A DNA stretch of 64,000 bases, taken from assembly GCA_002411105.1 (NCBI GenBank), contig DHQX01000015.1, positions 15,461-79,460 on the forward strand, in the 5' to 3' direction. Every line of letters begins with the position of its first letter. Position 1 is the stretch's first letter. The stretch comes from Christensenella sp. UBA5327. GTDB taxonomy: Bacteria; Bacillota; Clostridia; Christensenellales; Aristaeellaceae. Below, in pieces: positions 23,062 through 32,956 of the stretch. The notes under the pieces are model-generated. The model was not told the origin of the DNA. It searched no databases and saw only the letters and a program-made list of their open reading frames with translations. The position numbers and the translations under genes were made by a program.

Positions 23062-23841
23062 ATGAGCGGAAGAGAGCGCATTGTGGTGAAGGTGGGCACC
23101 TCCACCCTGACCTATGGGACAGGGAAGACCAATTTCAGGCGCATGGAGGGCCTGGTGCGGGTGATGGCTGATCTGCAAAACGCGGGCTACCAAATGGTGC
23201 TGGTCACCTCCGGCGCCATTGGCGTGGGCGTTGGCAAGCTGGGCCTGGATAAAAGGCCTGAGGATACCCCGGGCAAGCAGGCCGCGGCCACAGTGGGCCA
23301 ATTGGAACTCATGTACATGTATGACAAGTTCTTTGGCGAGTGTGGGCAGAAGGTGGGGCAGCTGCTCATCACCCGGGGAGATATGGAAGACCCGGCCCGC
23401 CACCGCAACCTGATGAGCGCTTTTGAACGGCTGTTTGACTGGGGGGTCATCCCCATCATCAACGAGAACGACGCTGTGGCGGTTGAGGAGATCGTCTATG
23501 GCGACAACGATGCCCTCTCAGCCCATGTGGCGGTGCTGGTTGGGGCGAAAAAACTCATCATTCTGACGGATATTGATGGCTTCTATGACAAAAACCCTGC
23601 CTTGCACCCGGACGCGAAGCGCTTTGAGGTGGTGGAGGCAATCACCCCGGAGCTGTGCGCCCTGGCCCGCGGGGCTGGAAGCGCCATGGGGACGGGCGGC
23701 ATGGAGACCAAGCTCAAGGCGGCTAAGCTGGCAACCGGTGAGGGCATAGACACCCACATCATCAGCGGCTACGCCCCTGAGGCGATCTACCGGGTGCTTG
23801 AGGGGGCACAGATGGGCACCTGGTTTAAGGCGGTGAAATAA
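23062..23841 (+). CDS. proB: Glutamate 5-kinase
   Basis: 259-aa first enzyme of proline synthesis; phosphorylates the gamma-carboxyl of glutamate. Amino-acid kinase fold motifs: VVKVGTSTL, VTSGAIGVGVGKL, INENDAVAVEEI, FGDNDALSAHVA-like (YGDNDALSAHVA), GGMETKLKAAKLA. It has only the kinase domain; the C-terminal PUA domain of the E. coli enzyme is absent, as in many Firmicutes. The stop TAA abuts the ATG of proA with no gap. Confidence 0.95.
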   Translation: MSGRERIVVKVGTSTLTYGTGKTNFRRMEGLVRVMADLQNAGYQMVLVTSGAIGVGVGKLGLDKRPEDTPGKQAAATVGQLELMYMYDKFFGECGQKVGQLLITRGDMEDPARHRNLMSAFERLFDWGVIPIINENDAVAVEEIVYGDNDALSAHVAVLVGAKKLIILTDIDGFYDKNPALHPDAKRFEVVEAITPELCALARGAGSAMGTGGMETKLKAAKLATGEGIDTHIISGYAPEAIYRVLEGAQMGTWFKAVK

Positions 23842-25080
23842 ATGCTTCAAGACATCGGGAAACGCGCGCGGCAGGCGGCCCAAGCTTTGGCGCTGACAAC
23901 GGACAGCCAGCGCGCCCAGGCGCTTGACAACATGGCCAGGCAGCTGATGGCTGAAACTGAAGCGGTACTCCTGGCCAACCGGGCTGATCTGGACCAGGCC
24001 ATGGACGAGGGGATGCCCTCGGCCATGCTTGACCGTCTGGCGCTCAACCCTGCCCGGGTGGCGGACATGGCCCGGGGGCTTGAGGATGCGGCCAGGCTGC
24101 CAGACCCTCTTGGGAAAACCTTGTGGGAGGATAAACGGCCTAATGGCCTTGTGATCCGCCGGGTGTCTGTGCCCCTGGGAGTGATCGCGGTGATTTTCGA
24201 GGCCAGGCCCAATGTGACCGCTGACGCGGCGGGGCTTTGCCTGCGGGCCGGCAATGCCTGCATCCTGCGCGGTGGCAAAGAGGCCATCCGCAGCAACCTG
24301 GCAATCGCCGCCGCGCTGCGCCGGGCGCTTAAGGATTCGGGGATGCCGGAGGACGGGGTGCAGTTGATTGAGGCCACCAGCCGGGAGAGCGCTGACGCGC
24401 TTATGCGGCTTGACCGCTTTGTGGATGTGCTCATCCCCCGGGGCGGTCATGGGCTGATCAAACGCGCGGTGGAATATGCCACGGTGCCGGTGATTGAGAC
24501 TGGCGAAGGGGTGTGCCACATCTATGTGGACAGAAGGGCGGATATCGCCATGGCGGCCAGCGTCATCCACAATGCCAAGGTGTCCCGTCCCTCGGTGTGC
24601 AACGCCTGTGAGTGCATGCTGATCCACCGGGACATCGCGGATGCGGCGCTGCCGGTGATCGCCAGGAAGCTGCTGGATGCCGGCGTCACCATGAAAGGCG
24701 ATGCCGACAGCCGTGCCCTTGTCCCGGAGATGCTGGCGGCGGGGGAGGATGACTGGGGGCATGAGTATCTGGGCCTCATCATCGCCTGCCGGGTGGTGAA
24801 GGACTTTGAGGAGGCGATTCTTCACATCGCCCGCTACGGCACCGGGCATAGCGAGGCCATCATCACCCAGGACCCCTCCGTGGCCCATGCCTTTTTAAGC
24901 CAGGTGGACGCGGCGGCGGTGTACCACAATGCCTCCACCCGCTTTACCGATGGCGGTGAGTTTGGCTTTGGTGCGGAGATCGGCATCTCCACCCAGAAAC
25001 TGCACGCCAGGGGACCGCTGGGGATTAGGGAGCTGACCAGCTACAAATACATTATCACTGGAAACGGACAGACGAGGTGA
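23842..25080 (+). CDS. proA: Gamma-glutamyl phosphate reductase
   Basis: 412-aa NADPH-dependent enzyme reducing gamma-glutamyl phosphate to glutamate semialdehyde. Aldehyde dehydrogenase superfamily motifs: VPLGVIAVIFEARPNVT, RGGKEAIRSN, and the catalytic cysteine region RPSVCNACECML. C-terminal GGEFGFGAEIGISTQKLHARGP and LTSYKYII are typical. It directly follows proB; the next gene begins four bases after its stop, so proBAC is one operon. Confidence 0.97.
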   Translation: MLQDIGKRARQAAQALALTTDSQRAQALDNMARQLMAETEAVLLANRADLDQAMDEGMPSAMLDRLALNPARVADMARGLEDAARLPDPLGKTLWEDKRPNGLVIRRVSVPLGVIAVIFEARPNVTADAAGLCLRAGNACILRGGKEAIRSNLAIAAALRRALKDSGMPEDGVQLIEATSRESADALMRLDRFVDVLIPRGGHGLIKRAVEYATVPVIETGEGVCHIYVDRRADIAMAASVIHNAKVSRPSVCNACECMLIHRDIADAALPVIARKLLDAGVTMKGDADSRALVPEMLAAGEDDWGHEYLGLIIACRVVKDFEEAILHIARYGTGHSEAIITQDPSVAHAFLSQVDAAAVYHNASTRFTDGGEFGFGAEIGISTQKLHARGPLGIRELTSYKYIITGNGQTR

Positions 25081-25084
25081 GAAG

Positions 25085-25891
25085 ATGCTGATAGGGTTTA
25101 TCGGGCTTGGCAACATGGCCAGGGCCATCATCGCCGGCATGCGGGAGAGCGAGGCCTTTCGCCACGCGCCCATCATCGGCAGCGACCATAACGAGGTGAA
25201 GCGCCGGGAGATGGAGGAGCGCTGGAACCTGACCATCGTGGCGGATGACATCGCAGTGGCCCAGAAGGCGGATTTGCTGGTGCTGGCCGTGAAACCCCAG
25301 GCGCTGCCGGTGCTGTTTGAACGCATTAACCCAAGCCGTAAACGTGGACAATGCATCCTCAGCCTGGCGGCAGGCAGGCCGCTGTCCTGGCTGGAAGAGA
25401 CCCTGGGGGCCGACACGCCCATTGTCCGCGCCATGCCCAATGTGGCCGCCCGGGTGGGTGGGTCTGTCACGGCGCTGTGTAAAAACGGCCAGATCGATGA
25501 TGCGCAGAAGGATTTGGCCACCGCTATGTTCCGGGCTGTAGGCCAGGCGGTGTGGATGACGGAGGAGCGCATGAATGCCTTCTCTACCATCACCGGCGCT
25601 GCGCCCGCCTTCACCTTTTTGTATCTTGATGCCCTGGCTTCAGCCGGGCTCAAGGCCGGGCTGCCCAAGCCAATGGCTCTGGAGGCCGCCTGCCACATGG
25701 TGATGGGTGCTGCCAAATTGGCGCTTGAAACGGGCGAGCTCCCGGCTAGCCTGATCGATCAGGTCACCTCACCCGGCGGCACCACCATTGAAGGCATGCA
25801 CACCCTGAAAGCCCTGGGCTTTGAAAATGCTGTGCATGAGGCGGTCCAGGCAGTTATGGAAAAGGAAAAGAAACTGCGGGAAGGTAAATAG
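25085..25891 (+). CDS. proC: Pyrroline-5-carboxylate reductase
   Basis: 268-aa last enzyme of proline synthesis, reducing P5C to proline with NAD(P)H. N-terminal Rossmann motif IGFIGLGNMARAI, nucleotide-binding LVLAVKPQ, RAMPNVAARVG, and the C-terminal dimer segment TSPGGTTIEGMHTLKA. The full pathway proB-proA-proC is therefore contiguous. Its end is eight bases from the end of the convergent DUF4153-like gene. Confidence 0.96.
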   Translation: MLIGFIGLGNMARAIIAGMRESEAFRHAPIIGSDHNEVKRREMEERWNLTIVADDIAVAQKADLLVLAVKPQALPVLFERINPSRKRGQCILSLAAGRPLSWLEETLGADTPIVRAMPNVAARVGGSVTALCKNGQIDDAQKDLATAMFRAVGQAVWMTEERMNAFSTITGAAPAFTFLYLDALASAGLKAGLPKPMALEAACHMVMGAAKLALETGELPASLIDQVTSPGGTTIEGMHTLKALGFENAVHEAVQAVMEKEKKLREGK

Positions 25892-25899
25892 CGCCGCCT

Positions 25900-27333
25900 T
25901 TATTTATGTCCATCATCAAGAGCCAACCAGGAAGCGCTCCAGGCATACCAAGGGGGCGCTTCTTCCTGTTGCAGCAGATGCAGTGCGCTTTGGTATTGCT
26001 CAGGCGCAAGCGTTTTTTGCAGGGCGGGCAGGCTGTCCACAGATAAATTCGCTAAATAGCGTTCATCAAGATGCAGAATACTCCCCTGCTTGTAAGCATG
26101 GGCATTCCAGTGGCTAACCAGGCGCACGGGGCCCATCAGGTTTAGCGCGACCCAGCTTCCCAACACCAGGCTGACAAGCGCCGGGAACAAGCGGGGGATG
26201 GGCCGCAGCAGGTGAAGGGCCAGGCCAATCAGTATCATGATGATGGCAAGCATACCCCACAGGGTGAGAAGCCGCAGCAATGATAAACCAAAGGCATGCA
26301 CATAATGGGACATCCGCCAGGCGGCGGAGGCCAGAATGAGGCTGGTCATGCCAAGAATCAGCCAGGAAAGAATGCGCACAAGGATATTCTCTCGGGCAGT
26401 GCGCAGAGAAATCCCTGTGAGGCTAAGGTTGATAAGGGAGACAAACACCAACTCAAAAAATCCCTTCCGCGCGTATTGTGCCCAGCCGCCAGACATGGCG
26501 GCATGATGCGCCCCACCAAACAGGTGGTTGATTTGGATGTAGACAAACACGGCATAGACCAGGTTGAGAACGGTTAACATGACAACAATGCTCATAGAGG
26601 GGAGGCGTGTCCCCTGTTTATGATGGCGTATATCTGGCTCAGGGGACAAGCTGATGGAAAACAACCAGGAGAACAGCATGAACCCAAAGAACATGGTTAA
26701 GGCCAGACGCCAAACATGGGAGAGGATTTCAGGCAGCCTGAAGCCTTGAACCATGTCTTGGATACGGGCACTGAATACCATGTCTGATGAAGCGAGCAGA
26801 GGAAGAACAATGATCAGCAGGGGAATGCAGGAGCATAACCCAATAACAAGGCCTTTAAGATGCTCGGGTTGTGACAAACGCAACTGGGATGCGCTGCGGA
26901 TGGGGGAGAGGAAATGCTCAAAAGAATCCACAAACCATTGGCGGAGGGCTTGAAAAACGGCGTGCAGTGAATCAATGCCATGTGCGAAAACGCCTGAGAG
27001 ATCATAAAGCCCAAGCAGCAGGGCACCAAACATCACAGGCAGATTAAGCAGGCGCATCTCAGGATTGGCATAAAGTGCATAGCAAAGGCTCAGCAAAAGC
27101 CCACATAGGATGAGCGTGATGTTTGATGCCTTGGGACGGGCATGTTTGCCGATGGCCCCTATGGCAATTCCTGTGATGGTCACAACCACTGCGGTCATGC
27201 CGATGCCTGGCAATGGATGAAAGCCTCCAAAGCCAAAGCAAACAAGTCCGGCAATACCAAGCGAGGTGATCAGCAGCAGCCAATGCCTTGTTGTGAGTTT
27301 GGGATACTCCTTGGTCTTATACTGTGGCGTCAT
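25900..27333 (-). CDS. DUF4153-like integral membrane protein
   Basis: 477 aa, with about 11-12 membrane segments. The LASSDMVFSARIQDMV element and YVQINHLFGG-like VYIQINHLFGG match the DUF4153/DUF4173 type of membrane protein; which of the two I cannot settle by eye. The function is unknown. An AGGAGG site precedes ATG 27333. It is the last gene of the DUF2975-XRE operon and is more AT-rich than the flanking proBAC genes. Confidence 0.68.
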   Translation of the reverse strand: MTPQYKTKEYPKLTTRHWLLLITSLGIAGLVCFGFGGFHPLPGIGMTAVVVTITGIAIGAIGKHARPKASNITLILCGLLLSLCYALYANPEMRLLNLPVMFGALLLGLYDLSGVFAHGIDSLHAVFQALRQWFVDSFEHFLSPIRSASQLRLSQPEHLKGLVIGLCSCIPLLIIVLPLLASSDMVFSARIQDMVQGFRLPEILSHVWRLALTMFFGFMLFSWLFSISLSPEPDIRHHKQGTRLPSMSIVVMLTVLNLVYAVFVYIQINHLFGGAHHAAMSGGWAQYARKGFFELVFVSLINLSLTGISLRTARENILVRILSWLILGMTSLILASAAWRMSHYVHAFGLSLLRLLTLWGMLAIIMILIGLALHLLRPIPRLFPALVSLVLGSWVALNLMGPVRLVSHWNAHAYKQGSILHLDERYLANLSVDSLPALQKTLAPEQYQSALHLLQQEEAPPWYAWSASWLALDDGHK

Positions 27334-27406
27334 GATAGCCTCCTAAATGTCATCAGCAAACACGCTCACTCTCATGAGAGAGCGGCTGCATGATTGTTTT
27401 CTTGGT

Positions 27407-27616
27407 TTAGCTTATAGTTTTGTCAAATGACAGAATATCGCCAGGCTGACAATCAAGAGCGCGGCAGATGGCATCCAGGGTTTCAAAACGGATGGCCTTT
27501 GCTCTGCCATTTTTCAGAATTGAGATATTGGCCATGGTTATCCCCACCTGTTCGGAAAGTTCAGTCACGCTCATTTTTCGTTTGGCCAGCATGACATCCA
27601 ATGTGACGCGTATCAT
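27407..27616 (-). CDS. Small XRE/Cro-type HTH regulator (YozG-like)
   Basis: 69 aa, almost entirely one helix-turn-helix domain (LAKRKMSVTELSEQVGITMANISILKNGRAKAIRF), ending ALDCQPGDILSF. This compact type is regularly paired with DUF2975 membrane proteins, as here. It probably represses its own operon; the inverted repeat at 28182-28196 is a candidate operator. ATG 27616 follows AGGAGGG, ten bases after the DUF2975 gene. Confidence 0.88.
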   Translation of the reverse strand: MIRVTLDVMLAKRKMSVTELSEQVGITMANISILKNGRAKAIRFETLDAICRALDCQPGDILSFDKTIS

Positions 27617-27625
27617 GCTGCCCTC

Positions 27626-28120
27626 CTAAATGGTTAGGTCTTGATCTGCCTGGAGATTTGCGGCCTTGTGCACAAGCAAGCCCAGCGCTTGGCTGAGCAG
27701 GGCGATCCCGGAAAACATGAAAACCAGCAGGAGCAGCATCCACAGGTTCCCTCGGCCTAAAACCTGAGCGGAGATGAGTTTGAGCGTGTATAAAACGATG
27801 GCCAACACCAGGCTCATTCCGGCACTTGCCCATAAAAGACGTGCGATATGAAGCATTGCTTGCGCGTTTTCCTGGCTGAACGAACGATCAGCCGCGATGC
27901 GGCTGCACACCCCCCAAAAACGCCAAAGAGCCAGATAGCATAATACGGCAATTCCCCATACCCAGACGAGCCCCGGCCATTTTAAGTACCGAAAGGCTGG
28001 GAACGCCAAAGCGCTGGTTTCTGCCAGCCAGGGTGCCGCGATGAAAAAAACCACCACCCCTAAAACAGCTGCCAGAATACAAGCGGACTTGAGCCAGATG
28101 GCGATATGGTGTTGCTGCAT
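27626..28120 (-). CDS. DUF2975 membrane protein
   Basis: 164 aa with four predicted membrane helices. The segment WGVCSRIAADRSFSQENAQAMLHIARL between helices two and three is characteristic of DUF2975. I start it at ATG 28120 (MQQHHIAIW), since AGGAGG lies just before it and the upstream ATG at 28156 lies too near the predicted promoter. The function is unknown; association with the adjacent HTH gene suggests a membrane sensor or stress module. Confidence 0.8.
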   Translation of the reverse strand: MQQHHIAIWLKSACILAAVLGVVVFFIAAPWLAETSALAFPAFRYLKWPGLVWVWGIAVLCYLALWRFWGVCSRIAADRSFSQENAQAMLHIARLLWASAGMSLVLAIVLYTLKLISAQVLGRGNLWMLLLLVFMFSGIALLSQALGLLVHKAANLQADQDLTI

Positions 28121-28144
28121 TCTCAAGCCTCCTTTCTGAGCAGC

Positions 28145-28173
28145 AGAATAACACAATTAATATCGTGAGTCAA
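28145..28173 (-). promoter_or_regulatory. Promoter of the DUF2975-XRE-DUF4153 operon
   Basis: On the minus strand TTGACT (28173-28168), 17 bases, TATTCT (28150-28145). Confidence 0.7.
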
Positions 28174-28181
28174 TAAAAATA

Positions 28182-28196
28182 TATCGTAAAACGATA
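28182..28196. promoter_or_regulatory. Candidate operator inverted repeat
   Basis: TATCGT-aaa-ACGATA, perfect six-base arms, just upstream of the leftward -35 box and near the rightward rsgA promoter. A related CGATAT/ATTAAT element lies in the leftward spacer. Likely bound by the XRE-type regulator encoded next to it (inference). Confidence 0.5.
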
Positions 28197-28206
28197 AAAA
28201 ACTCGG

Positions 28207-28235
28207 TTGATGCGTGGGCTGTTTTGTGTTATTGT
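28207..28235 (+). promoter_or_regulatory. Rightward promoter towards rsgA
   Basis: TTGATG (28207-28212), a 17-base spacer and TATTGT (28230-28235). The 165-base leader holds a possible 17-codon ORF (28268-28321) with its own AAGGAG site. Confidence 0.6.
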
Positions 28236-28400
28236 AATGTATATCAAAAAGAAAGGAGCTGTGGACGATGAGGAAGAGAGAGAATGAAAATCGGAATCTG
28301 TCCGCATGGCTCCCGGCATAGCGGTCCTTTAGGCTTTTTGGCGTCCGGGAGAGCAAATCGACCGGGTGTTTTTTTGCGTCTGTTAATCAGAAAGGGAAAA

Positions 28401-29327
28401 ATGGATCAATATCAAGGCATTGTTTGTGCGCAGTATCTGGATGCTTATCGCGTGTATCTGCCCCACCAGGGGAATGAGGTGTCCGCAAGGCTCAGCGGCA
28501 GCCTGAGGCAAAAACTAAAACAAGAAAGAACGCTATTGGTGACAGGGGACAGGGTGGCGCTTGACCGGGAAGGGGATGAAGGTGGCTCAGCTGTCATCCT
28601 GGCGCTTGTCCCCCGGGAGACCCTGCTAAGCCGTGTGGAAGCGGGAATTCGTGGCCAGCGCCAGCCGCTGGCTGCCAATGTGGATTATGCTTTTATCTGC
28701 ACTTCCCTGAATGAGGAGTTTAATTTAAGCCGTTTGGACCGGTATCTGGCCATAGCGGACGGCGCTTGCATCCAGCCTGTGCTGCTGATGACCAAGGCGG
28801 ATGCTGTGCAAGATTGGACGCCCTATACCACGCAGATCATGACGCTTCGCCCACCTCGCGCGTTCATCCTTTGCTCCGCGGTGACAGGCTGTGGCATAGC
28901 GGAAATAAAAACGCTGCTTGCAGCGGGGAAAACCGCGGTATTGCTGGGGTCTTCCGGTGTGGGAAAATCATCCCTGGTGAACGCCTTGCTGGGTGAAACG
29001 CGGATGCACACGGCCAGAATCAGCGGCTTTCAGGATAAAGGCCGCCACACCACCACCAGCCGGGAGCTGATTGCGCTGCCTGGCTGCGGCTATCTGATTG
29101 ATACGCCCGGGATGCGAGAGCTGAAGCTGGATAACAGCGATGTGGAAGCCAGCTTTGCTGACATCATGGATTTGTCCGTAAACTGTAAATTTCGTGATTG
29201 CCGACACCTGCATGAACCCGGCTGTGCGGTGAAAGCGGCGGTGGAGAGAGGAGAACTGAATGCAAAACGCCTGAGGAGTTTTCAGAAGCTGCGGGACGAG
29301 GAGGCGTGCAGACGGAAAAGGAGATGA
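28401..29327 (+). CDS. rsgA: Ribosome small-subunit GTPase RsgA
   Basis: 308-aa circularly permuted GTPase that matures and checks 30S subunits. OB-fold N-terminus (GIVCAQYLDAYRVYL), G4 MTKAD before G1 LLGSSGVGKSSLVNALLG, G3 DTPG, and a C-terminal zinc site (NCKFRDCRHLHEPGCAV: Cys-x-x-x-x-Cys-x-His ... Cys). I start it at ATG 28401 (MDQYQG); the open frame extends to 28284, but the extra residues are not family-like and GAAAGGGAAAA precedes 28401. Confidence 0.93.
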   Translation: MDQYQGIVCAQYLDAYRVYLPHQGNEVSARLSGSLRQKLKQERTLLVTGDRVALDREGDEGGSAVILALVPRETLLSRVEAGIRGQRQPLAANVDYAFICTSLNEEFNLSRLDRYLAIADGACIQPVLLMTKADAVQDWTPYTTQIMTLRPPRAFILCSAVTGCGIAEIKTLLAAGKTAVLLGSSGVGKSSLVNALLGETRMHTARISGFQDKGRHTTTSRELIALPGCGYLIDTPGMRELKLDNSDVEASFADIMDLSVNCKFRDCRHLHEPGCAVKAAVERGELNAKRLRSFQKLRDEEACRRKRR

Positions 29328-29402
29328 ATCATTTTGGGAAAATCAAGGAAAGTGGTATATTGCATGCAGCGGCGAGGCATGAAGACCATCGGAGGTGGAT
29401 GA

Positions 29403-30041
29403 TTGGTTTTTCAGTATGGCAGCGAGGAAATTGATTATTTATCAAGCCGGGACAAAAAGCTCGGTGAAGCAATAGCCCGCATTGGGCATATCACAAGGGC
29501 GGCCGAGGCGGATCTGTTTTCCTCTGTCATCCGTCATATCATCGGCCAGCAGATATCCACATCAGCCCAGAGCACGGTCTGGAACCGCCTGATCAGCCTG
29601 GTTGGGACGGTCAACGCCCAGACCCTGCTCGCCCTGAGCCGGGAAGAGCTACAGCGCATCGGCACCAGCTTCAGGAAGGTTGATTATATTCTGGATTTTT
29701 CCCAGAGGGTGCATCAGGGCACATTTGATGTTGAAGGGCTATGGGATCTGCCGGATGAGCGGGTGATCAAAGAGCTGACAGCGCTAAAGGGGATAGGGGT
29801 GTGGACGGTGGAGATGATCATGATGTTTTGCATGCGCCGCCCTGATGTGGTGAGCTACGGCGATCTGGCCATCCTGCGCGGGATGCGCATGCTCTATCGC
29901 CATCCGAAAATTGACAGGCAGATGTTTGACAAATACCGCCAAAGATATTCACCCCACGGAACAGTTGCCAGCCTATACTTGTGGGCCATTGCGGGCGGGG
30001 CACTCTCTGAATTGACAGACCCCGCCCCCAGGAAAAAATAG
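29403..30041 (+). CDS. HhH-GPD DNA glycosylase, AlkA-like 3-methyladenine type
   Basis: 212-aa base-excision repair glycosylase. Helix-hairpin-helix LTALKGIGVWTVEMIMMF, followed by the catalytic aspartate in DVVSYGDLAILRG. The N-terminal IIGQQISTSAQSTVWNRL is typical of the AlkA/MAG subgroup. The length matches the short bacterial form. The start appears to be TTG 29403, five bases after GGAGGTG; no in-frame ATG lies nearby. Convergent with the ABC gene downstream. Confidence 0.9.
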   Translation: MVFQYGSEEIDYLSSRDKKLGEAIARIGHITRAAEADLFSSVIRHIIGQQISTSAQSTVWNRLISLVGTVNAQTLLALSREELQRIGTSFRKVDYILDFSQRVHQGTFDVEGLWDLPDERVIKELTALKGIGVWTVEMIMMFCMRRPDVVSYGDLAILRGMRMLYRHPKIDRQMFDKYRQRYSPHGTVASLYLWAIAGGALSELTDPAPRKK

Positions 30042-30059
30042 CAATCGTCTCCTGCACCC

Positions 30060-32900
30060 TCACTCCGACCGCAGCGCCACCACAGGGTCCTTCCTGGCGG
30101 CCAGGCGGGCAGGAATGCGGCCGGCGATCATGGACAGGACGATGCTGATGGCAATGAGGATGGCGGCGCTGATGAGGGGGAGGACGGCGTTGACCCCGGT
30201 GTCCTTGGTGAGGGCATGGATGAGCAGGTTGATGGGGATGGTGAGCAGCATCGAGGCCGCGACGCCGATAAGCCCGGCTGTGAGGCCGATGATGACGGTT
30301 TCAGCGGTAAAGACGCGGGAGACATCCTTCTTGGAAGCGCCAATGGCGCGCAGGATGCCGATTTCCTTGGTGCGCTCAAGGACTGAAATATAGGTGATGA
30401 TGCCAATCATGATGGAGGAAACCACCAGGGACACCGCCACAAAGGCCACCAGCACATAGGTGATGACGTTGACGATGGTGGTGACAGAGCTGGTGAGCAG
30501 GGCCACAAAATCGGTGTATCGGATCTGGTCGCTTTCGGACGCTGTGCTGTTGTATTGGTTGATGGCCTGGGTGAGGGCCTCTTTTGACTCGAAGCTGTCG
30601 GTGTATAAGGAAATTGAGGCGGGGGTGGCCTTGTTGACCACGCCCAGCTGGCGCAGCGTGGCGTCCAGGGTGCCGGCTTCCTGCGCAATCACCTCGTCAT
30701 AAAAGGTGACCAGCTGCGCCTGGGTGGCATCCTGCACAAACAGGTCCAGCATGGCGGCCTTCTGAGTTTCGTTGAGGCCTGAGAGGTTGCCCTGCATGTA
30801 GGCCTGGGTCATGTCAGAAAGCTGTGCCATCATCGCGGGGTCAAGGGAGCCGGGGAGACCGCCCATACCCTGGAAACGCTGGAACAGCGCCATCATCTGC
30901 TCCCGGCTCATTCCCTCCGGGATCATGCCGGAAAGATCCTCGGCATTCGGGGCGGGATCGGTGCTTTCAGGCGCGTTTTCCACCGGGAAGAGGCGCAGCA
31001 GCTGCTCTGACAGAGCTGCCTTCTGGCTGGGCATGAGGCCCCCGATATATTGCCTGGTTTCCTCAGCCTTGGCGGCATCATCGGCGGGGGAGTAGGCCAG
31101 GCCGTTGAACACATTGACCTCCGGGCTGGCGTTTTGCGCCTGCACGACGGGACTGTCATTGGTTTTGGCGATCACCAGGTCAATCAGCGCACGGGTGTAG
31201 CCCAGGCCGCCGTTTTTAAGCGCCGTGGCGGTGCTGCCCGCGCGCAGGATGCCTGATACTGTGAGGGGGATGCCCTCCCGCACCGTTTCCATCAGGACCG
31301 ACTGGTCATCCCGCTGATAGACGAAAAGCCCCCGATCATCCTTCAGATAAAACGCGCTTTCAGGCACAGCGTAAAAACGGTGGCCGATGAGGTCCTCATA
31401 GGCCCAGCTGGTCTGGGTCAGGTCCGGGGTGCTGCCAGCCGGGCTATCCTCAAGCGCCCGGTAATCCCGCTGGGGCAGGAGGCCCAGCTGATAGAGGGTG
31501 GCGTCGGAGATCTCATTGCTGTCATCCAGCACCAGCACCACCTCCTGGGCGCTGGTGGGCCAGGCGCCGGCCAATAGCTCGTACTGGGCCTTGACCGCTT
31601 CGCCGGGCAGCCCGTTTTCCTCTGCCGGGGAGAGGGGCGCTGTCGTATCGCCAAAGCTCGCCATGGGGCCAAAGCTGCCGCCAAAGCCGCTGGAAGCGCT
31701 GCCGGCCTGGGCGAGCTCTCCCTCCGGGTCAAAACCGTACAGCGAGAATGGCGCCTCATAGGCGTAGACCACATTTGACAGGTGTGGAGCGAGAAGGTTG
31801 TCAGGCTGATCAAGATAGGCCTTCAGCGCGGTGAGGTTGTTCTGGCTGATGCTGGCATTTATCCCCTGGCGGGACTGGGAGGAACTGGGGTTGACATAGA
31901 CCGCGTCCAGGTCATGTTCCCGGTCCTGATGGCCAATATTCTGCATGGTGGTCATCATGTTGGTGAGGCTGATGGCCTGGGGCTCTATCACAATGGGGTA
32001 GGAGGCCATGGTGTCCCGTTGGATGCGGTTGATGTAGTTGTTGACCCCGGTGGACAATGACAGGATGAGCGCTATGCCGATGATGCCGATGGAACCGGCA
32101 AAGGCGGTGAGCAGCGTGCGGCCCCGCTTGGTGAGAAGGTTGTTCAGAGAGAGGCTGAGGGCGGTTTTGAAGCCCATGGCGGTGCGCGGGCGCTTTTCCG
32201 GGGCGTCCTCCTTCCCCTCCAGGGGATAGGGGTTAGAGTCGCTCACAATCTGACCATCCTTGAGCCCCACGATGCGGGTGGAGTAACGGTTTGCCAGCTC
32301 CCGGTTGTGGGTCACCATGATGACCAGGCGGTCTTTGGCTACTTCTTTTAGGGTGTCCAGCACCTGCACGCTGGTATCGGAGTCCAGGGCGCCTGTGGGC
32401 TCATCCGCCAGAAGGATGTCCGGGTTGTTCACCAGGGCCCGGGCGATGGCCACCCGCTGCATCTGGCCGCCGGAGAGCTGACCAGGCTTTTTGTGCAGCT
32501 GATCGCCCAAGCCCACGGCCTCCATGGCCTCCTTGGCGCGCTGCCTGCGCTGGGCGCTGTTCACGCCTGAGAGGGTGAGGGCCAGCTCCACATTGGCAAG
32601 CGCCGTTTGATGGGGGATGAGGTTATAGCTTTGAAACACAAAGCCCACGGAATGGTTGCGGTAGCTGTCCCAGTCCCGGTCGCTGTAATGCTTGGTGGAG
32701 CGGCCGTCGATGACCAGGTCGCCTGAGGTATACTGGTCAAGCCCGCCCACGATATTCAGCAGGGTGGTTTTCCCACCGCCTGATGGCCCCAGGACCGAGA
32801 CAAACTCATTGCGCCTGAAGGCGATGGAGACATCGTTCAAGGCATGGACGGTGATGTCCCCGGTTTGATAAATTTTTGAAACATTGCGCAGTTCAAGCAT
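30060..32900 (-). CDS. MacB-like ABC transporter, ATPase fused to FtsX-type permease
   Basis: 946 aa. Residues about 1-230 are a LolD/MacB-type ATPase (Walker [10 protein letters not shown], signature [15 protein letters not shown], Walker [14 protein letters not shown]). After a linker, a first membrane span (about 270-290) leads into a large extracytoplasmic region of about 500 residues, and three more spans form the C-terminal FtsX-like core ([42 protein letters not shown]). Mechanotransmission-type exporters of this kind move peptides or lipoproteins. ATG 32900 follows AAAGGG; the frame extends upstream into the leader. The substrate is unknown. Confidence 0.9.
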   Translation of the reverse strand: MLELRNVSKIYQTGDITVHALNDVSIAFRRNEFVSVLGPSGGGKTTLLNIVGGLDQYTSGDLVIDGRSTKHYSDRDWDSYRNHSVGFVFQSYNLIPHQTALANVELALTLSGVNSAQRRQRAKEAMEAVGLGDQLHKKPGQLSGGQMQRVAIARALVNNPDILLADEPTGALDSDTSVQVLDTLKEVAKDRLVIMVTHNRELANRYSTRIVGLKDGQIVSDSNPYPLEGKEDAPEKRPRTAMGFKTALSLSLNNLLTKRGRTLLTAFAGSIGIIGIALILSLSTGVNNYINRIQRDTMASYPIVIEPQAISLTNMMTTMQNIGHQDREHDLDAVYVNPSSSQSRQGINASISQNNLTALKAYLDQPDNLLAPHLSNVVYAYEAPFSLYGFDPEGELAQAGSASSGFGGSFGPMASFGDTTAPLSPAEENGLPGEAVKAQYELLAGAWPTSAQEVVLVLDDSNEISDATLYQLGLLPQRDYRALEDSPAGSTPDLTQTSWAYEDLIGHRFYAVPESAFYLKDDRGLFVYQRDDQSVLMETVREGIPLTVSGILRAGSTATALKNGGLGYTRALIDLVIAKTNDSPVVQAQNASPEVNVFNGLAYSPADDAAKAEETRQYIGGLMPSQKAALSEQLLRLFPVENAPESTDPAPNAEDLSGMIPEGMSREQMMALFQRFQGMGGLPGSLDPAMMAQLSDMTQAYMQGNLSGLNETQKAAMLDLFVQDATQAQLVTFYDEVIAQEAGTLDATLRQLGVVNKATPASISLYTDSFESKEALTQAINQYNSTASESDQIRYTDFVALLTSSVTTIVNVITYVLVAFVAVSLVVSSIMIGIITYISVLERTKEIGILRAIGASKKDVSRVFTAETVIIGLTAGLIGVAASMLLTIPINLLIHALTKDTGVNAVLPLISAAILIAISIVLSMIAGRIPARLAARKDPVVALRSE

Positions 32901-32927
32901 CTGGCACACCCTTTCCTTGGCTACAAC

Positions 32928-32953
32928 AAAAAATGCAGGGCTTTTCCCCTGCA
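32928..32953 (-). terminator. Intrinsic terminator between ligA and the ABC gene
   Basis: Minus-strand stem ATGCAGGG/CCCTGCAT with loop GAAAAG, then six T residues (T run at 32933-32928). It lies just after the predicted start of the ABC promoter, so it probably stops ligA readthrough. Confidence 0.75.
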
Positions 32954-32956
32954 TAG

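Noticed and set aside
23062..23841. proB as truncated gene because it lacks the PUA domain
   Set aside because: The kinase domain is complete and proA starts directly after it; PUA-less ProB is common in Firmicutes.
23518..24888. 456-codon minus-strand frame opposite proB-proA
   Set aside because: Rich in His, Arg, Pro and Gly without motifs, antisense to two conserved enzymes.
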